Of a DNA stretch of 33,971 bases, positions 29,990-33,971 are shown one piece after another (the first letter of the stretch is position 1; each line of letters begins with the position of its first letter). Source of the DNA: Chara braunii (taxonomy: Eukaryota; Streptophyta; Charophyceae; Charales; Characeae); assembly GCA_003427395.1 (NCBI GenBank), contig BFEA01000367.1, positions 637,587 through 671,557 of the forward strand. The letters run 5' to 3'. A program made the translations under genes and the position numbers. A model generated the notes under the pieces. It did not search any database and was not told where the DNA came from. It worked only from the letters and a program-made list of their open reading frames with translations.

Positions 29990-30895
29990 TACAACAGATA
30001 CGAGAGGGACATAAGGACAAAAGTATCGCAATCGTGGTGGCACAGACAAGCTGCGTCATGGGCTATCCCTCGCAGACAAAAGCGATATTCGGCATGTTTT
30101 TTTTTTGAAAACGTTTCCCTGCATCTTTCAGGCCGTACCCTGATAAAATGTACCCGGAAAAATTTTCAGTATTTTTTACTACGTTTTTTTCATCTGAGCT
30201 TAACCCGGGCTTTTTTTCCCGCGCTTCACTGCAGAAATTGCATGAAGCCTTCAGGTACAGAGTACAGTAAGTAAGTACGAGAACCATAGAAGTGCTAGAT
30301 GAAGGGACTACAACCACTATATCTACGTGGTATTGCGGTCACCGTCTTCAGACAGGCACTTCTCCCCCTGACGACCCCAAAACCTGGCCCGGCAGAAACG
30401 CCGCGTAGGGGTTCGGCCAGGGAACTGGGCTAATACTTCAATTTTTATATCAATTGATTTTCTATGTTTCCGATATACCTTCTTGCTCTCTGAGTTGTCT
30501 CAGTCCATGTGTGTATCCGCGTCTGGACTCTGACCCGCCTAGGCTTGAGCTACTCGCAGTCGATGTCATAATGGGGACAGCACCACACTGCTCGTTCACC
30601 ATTTATCCCTACATACTAGAGTAATCAGAACATAAGTTCATAGTACAGCAACACCTAACTCTAACCCAGTTAATGCGAAAACAATGAGAAAAGGTGCAAG
30701 ATGAGCTAAATACATGATGCCTCTGATGCACAACATAGGACAACATAGTTTGAGCAAAACTGGTCAACATCTTCACTAAACTATGACCAGCCATCATATT
30801 GGCAAATAAACATATTAGTGCGCGAAAACAAAAAGACGTTGGTTCAAGAAGCACTAAAAACAGTGCTAGTGGCGAAGGTATACATCACATTCAGA
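29990..30895. other. Intergenic stretch, no gene recognised
   Basis: Short frames without motifs. T runs occur at about 30,096-30,106 and 30,206-30,220. Nothing else can be supported. Confidence 0.4.
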
Positions 30896-30985
30896 GCCGG
30901 CATGGGCCGATTGGGTGCACTGGAACCACTCTCATGACATGTTAAGTTTACTAGAGTGCGATCCCTCCGTCAATTCCTTCCCTAA
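30896..30985. repeat. Dispersed repeat, copy 1
   Basis: GGAACCACTCTCATGACATG and the flanking 70 or so bases are repeated in the same orientation at about 31,866-31,955. The copies are clearly diverged. Nothing is encoded. Confidence 0.65.
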
Positions 30986-31865
30986 CCCTTTATATCCGAC
31001 GAAGTCCCTCTTGGCCCACTCGGGTGTCACTCCTGCATTCCCCCCTCCGGCACAATTGAAAATACCTGGGCGCCACCACCTCCGTAGTCTTTTTGCCCTA
31101 GAAAAAGCTCCTACTGGCAAAAGCTGTCAGAGCACGATACAACCATCATATCTGTCCTCTCAGGACGGATCCGATTCTACCCTGTGAAACCCCATTTCGG
31201 CAGGCCTTACATCGTCAGAGCCACCATCTCCCCACGGCTGCTCTGCCCTTGCAGCAGGGACCCCTGCTCCTTTCGAAAACAGTGGGGCACACTGCACCCC
31301 CCTGCGGAACAGGGAGTTGAGTTCATCATTCCATCTATCGCCAACCTGCTGCCTCTCGCACACCACATAGCCCTGCTGTAAGCAGAGAAGGATTTACAGC
31401 TATTGCCCACCCCTCCTCCTCCCGTCTTCTACCAGGCACTTACCTTTACCTCTCGCCCCCAAAACGAGGGAAGGTAAGCTGGAGGAAATTCCCATCCGTG
31501 TTCCAAACACAGGGAGACTATTGGACTATCCTAACATCGCCACAATGCAGCTATAGTGACTGTAATGAGTTTACCACGTTTCGATTGTTTACAGCGGAAG
31601 TACAGTAGAATTACAGCGGAATAACAATCAATATTAAAAATTCAGCGAGATAGCGACTACAAAATCACCACAAACGTCCCATGATACAAAGTCAGAGATT
31701 GCCTATTGAACATCAGTCAAAAAGTCAGAATTCATCAATCACGTTGGTTCCAGTATACTAGTTTGGAGAACATCAAACAGAAAAGTTTCTGGCAAAAGGC
31801 GACATACGTGCCATTGATTAAGCTGAAGAAAATGATGCTGCCTCGTGAACATATTGAGACAGAAT
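30986..31865. other. Intergenic stretch between dispersed repeats
   Basis: It contains a TACAG-type motif at about 31,546-31,560 (GCAGCTATAGTGACTGTAAT) like those at 2.8-3.06 kb, and repeated TACAGCGGA at about 31,590-31,625. No gene was recognised. Confidence 0.4.
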
Positions 31866-31955
31866 AGGCCGACTGGGTGCGCCCTGGAACCACTCTCATG
31901 ACATGATAAGTTCATTAGAGGGCCGCCGGTCCAACATTTCCTCTCCAACCCCTCT
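31866..31955. repeat. Dispersed repeat, copy 2
   Basis: This is the second copy of the repeat at 30,896-30,985, about 970 bases downstream in the same orientation, with the same CTGGAACCACTCTCATGAC core. Confidence 0.65.
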
Positions 31956-32242
31956 ACATCTAAAGATATTTTTGGCCTGATTAAAAAAATACATTTTTGA
32001 AAAGAGTGTTAAAAAGTGGGACACAAACACGTGCAATTTGGAAAAAGGAAAAGAGAGAGAAACATCACACCCATTCTATGGGCGCCAGTATGATGGAGAG
32101 CAAACGGAAAACTCGTTCATTAGTGCACAGCGGGGAGGGGTGGGGCGAGGGGTGAGGGGGGAATGCATTGAGCTTAAGAAAGCACAGAGTTGGAAGGAAG
32201 GCGCCTAGGGTAGAACCCTCTACACTGAAGTCCTCAACAGAT
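31956..32242. other. Intergenic stretch, no gene recognised
   Basis: It has a short G-rich segment near 32,128-32,162. No motif was recognised. Confidence 0.4.
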
Positions 32243-32434
32243 AGTCTCATTAGCGATTTCAAATTCCGATCAACCATAACTAGGTAATGGCCCAGTGGAC
32301 CTTGCAATGGACTGGTGGATCTTTTTTTGGACCAGCCGAGTCTCATTAGCGATTTCAAATTCCGATCAACCATAACTAGGTAATGGCCCAGTGGACCTTG
32401 CAATGGACTGGTGGATCTTTTTTTCGACCAGCAG
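32243..32434. repeat. Two-copy tandem duplication, 96-bp unit
   Basis: AGTCTCATTAGCGATTTCAA occurs at 32,243 and 32,339. The 96-base units are nearly identical (one visible change, TTTTTTTGG versus TTTTTTTCG, and divergence at the very end). Ninety-six is a multiple of three, but no protein is supported. Confidence 0.88.
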
Positions 32435-32560
32435 ACCTTGCCAGTGGTACGTCCTATTTATCTGTAACAGGGGCATATAGGGCTGCTCTCCACAGATTCA
32501 CAGACATATAATGCAAGCAATTGAAACATCTTGGCTTCCCTTGAAGTTCCATTTTGGCCT

Positions 32561-32934
32561 TTAAAACCACCAGCACCTTTAAACCACCAGTACTTGGCCT
32601 TGCTATCGGCTGCAGAAAAAAATAGAGTAGAAACTTTTCTAGTCAGATGAATTTGGGCGCTCCTGTAATGGCCCGTACATTTCCTAATTGTGGCTTGTAT
32701 GCGGGCACGGCTTTGAGTACTGGTGATTTAACAGGCCAAGGTTGCCAACATTTATCAATTTATATACAACCGCAGTAAAGAGATTAACAGTACTATCGGA
32801 CCGAAATGGCTGGCAGCGCCAGACAAAAAGAGAAAGAAAACGCACCAGCGCCTATCCAAGATATTTTGGCACACAAGAGAAATCAGGGTCGGGAAAAAAA
32901 AAGCTCGAAAGCACTGGTAGCTCAAAGTCTTAAC
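32561..32934. mobile_element. TTAA-flanked MITE, outer copy D, probably nested
   Basis: Sequence from TTAAAACCACCAGC (32,561) to CTTAACC (near 32,930) resembles copy A at 2.2-2.6 kb. In particular 32,790-32,920 (CGAAATGGCTGGCAGCGCC, then CTCGAAAGCACTGGTAG) matches 2455-2575. The right end is less regular than in the other copies. An inner element occupies 32,583-32,727, so this appears to be an element inserted into another of its own family. Confidence 0.5.
32579..32731. mobile_element. TTAA-flanked MITE, inner copy D2
   Basis: A 145-bp element (32,583-32,727) lies between TTAA at 32,579-32,582 and 32,728-32,731. It begins ACCACCAGTACTTGGCC and ends GAGTACTGGTGAT, the reverse complement of ATCACCAGTACTC. 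It sits directly behind a partial terminal sequence of the outer element. Confidence 0.65.
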
Positions 32935-32980
32935 CTGATGATGACAGGGAGCATGACTATTAAGATCACCAGACATCAGA

Positions 32981-33362
32981 CCCATCCGGCATGAGAATGT
33001 GGACCATTCAGACAGCATCCAGATTGTCCAGAACCGAAACCACAATCTTGAGTCTGGAGTCTGGACCCTTTCAGACACCATAAACCCCCTTTTTCCAGAT
33101 AGCATGGACAGCTGCAAGGACACACTTGAACATATAAGGACGAAGATCACTGGCCAGTATCTCTTAATTCGTCCCATCCAGCATGAGAATGTGGACCATC
33201 CGGATCCAGATTGTCCAGAACCGAAACCACAATCTCGAGTCTGCAGTCTGGACCCTTTCAGACACCATAACCCCCCTTTTTCCAGAGAGCATAGACTGGT
33301 GCAAGGTCACACTCGAACATATAAGGAGGAAGATCAATGGCCAGTATCTCTTAATTTGTCCA
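32981..33362. repeat. Two-copy tandem duplication, 192-bp unit
   Basis: CCCATCCGGCATGAGAATGT at 32,981 recurs as CCCATCCAGCATGAGAATGT at 33,173. The units carry the same landmarks in order (TTGTCCAGAACCGAAACCAC, then CTTTCAGACACCATAA, then GGCCAGTATCTCTTAATT) with roughly 10% mismatches by eye. Non-coding. Confidence 0.88.
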
Positions 33363-33477
33363 AGCAGAACCTTGCCCCAGACGTCCAGAACAGGTCTAGT
33401 CTAGGAGGATATACAATTCATTCCCCTAGACTTCCGTTAAGAATTATTTTGGGTTGTCCTTCTGTGGACAACTGTTT

Positions 33478-33496
33478 GAATTGCAAATTGCAATTC
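33478..33496. repeat. Perfect 19-bp palindrome
   Basis: GAATTGCAA and TTGCAATTC flank a central A. A related half-site, TGTTTGAATTGCAAATCGCAA, lies near 33,617 after a similar CCACTGTTTG context, so the segment is part of a short diverged duplication about 140 bases apart. Confidence 0.6.
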
Positions 33497-33750
33497 ATTT
33501 TTCATTTTTCTTTTAATTAGGACCATTTCTCTGTTTATGCGTGTACTCCTTGCGCAGGCGACATTCTAATCATCTCTGTATCGTTCCAATTTTAATGGAT
33601 GTCCCGAAAGACCACTGTTTGAATTGCAAATCGCAAGTGGGACCCGCCACAGCCACGCTGCGGCCGAGGAGAAGGACGAACAGGGGGGCGGGGCTGTTGT
33701 TGTCACACTGCTTGGGCATGTCGTGTCGAATCGGCGTGAGAACATGGAAA

Positions 33751-33832
33751 TATACACTGTCACTTTTTCTTTTCTTTTTTTTTTTTGTGTCGTCATATTG
33801 GCTATACAGTGTATAGCCACTGTATACACTAA
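33751..33832. repeat. Inverted repeats with CACTGTATA motifs
   Basis: TATACACTGTC (about 33,751) is mirrored by GCTATACAGTGTATAGC (33,801-33,817), and GGCTATACA and TGTATAGCC form a perfect hairpin at 33,800-33,818. CACTGTATACACT follows immediately. It may be the end of a small inverted-repeat element; no target duplication was found. Confidence 0.45.
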
Positions 33833-33906
33833 AAAAAAAACATGACTGGCAGACTGTTTTGTTGGACTGATCAGGAGGTTGCGTGTGTGTGTGAGAGAAA
33901 GAGAGG

Positions 33907-33908
<2 letters not shown>

Positions 33909-33971
<63 letters not shown>
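33909..33971. repeat. (CT)n microsatellite at the window end
   Basis: An uninterrupted TC dinucleotide run of at least 63 bases continues to the end of the window, so its true length is unknown. A GTGTGTGTGAGAGAAAGAG segment precedes it. Confidence 0.95.

Noticed and set aside
30915-31381. Candidate host exons in 30.9-31.4 kb
   Set aside because: Frames lie on both strands with no domain, splice pattern or start context that stands out, and one end overlaps a dispersed repeat.

Overview
The window looks like repeat-dominated nuclear DNA from a green-lineage eukaryote (land plant or streptophyte alga). The support is a Ty3 retrotransposon with a chromodomain-like tail and a primer site matching plant initiator tRNA-Met, LINEs with a C-terminal zinc-binding module of the plant type, and an organelle-type tRNA-His patch. 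A charophyte such as Chara is my guess from the style of the repeats; it is unproven. I found no convincing host protein gene. Every coding stretch I can explain belongs to a transposable element, and each of those is broken.

Layout. 1-4.2 kb: tRNA-like (SINE-type) sequences, several short inverted-repeat elements, and a tiny poly-A insertion inside a 15-bp direct repeat. 4.26-7.1 kb: an old LINE ORF2 remnant (+ strand), itself hit by a TTAA-flanked MITE and by a separate A-rich insertion that carries a hAT-like MITE. 7.2-9.9 kb: another TTAA MITE and local duplications. 9.97-11.27 kb: six 221-bp tandem units, each with a tRNA-like segment on the minus strand, lying just upstream of a second, longer LINE copy. 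11.6-14.4 kb: LINE ORF1 region. 14,427-23,041: a complete but dead Ty3 element on the minus strand (8,615 bp; LTRs, primer site, gag, pol, polypurine tract, 4-bp target duplication ACAG), inserted into that LINE. 23.05-28.96 kb: the rest of the LINE (endonuclease, reverse transcriptase, zinc module). 29-34 kb: simple repeats, two-copy tandem duplications, nested TTAA MITEs and a terminal (CT)n run.

The insertion order can be read. The LINE landed first, the Ty3 element then split it, and a patch of about 125 bp carrying a mitochondrial-like tRNA-His later interrupted the Ty3 integrase zinc finger. Most Ty3 stop codons look like C-to-T changes, as expected for a methylated, silenced element. 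The most unusual items are the tRNA-like tandem array in front of the LINE, the organelle tRNA patch inside the integrase, and a TTAA-flanked MITE family with one copy apparently nested in another.
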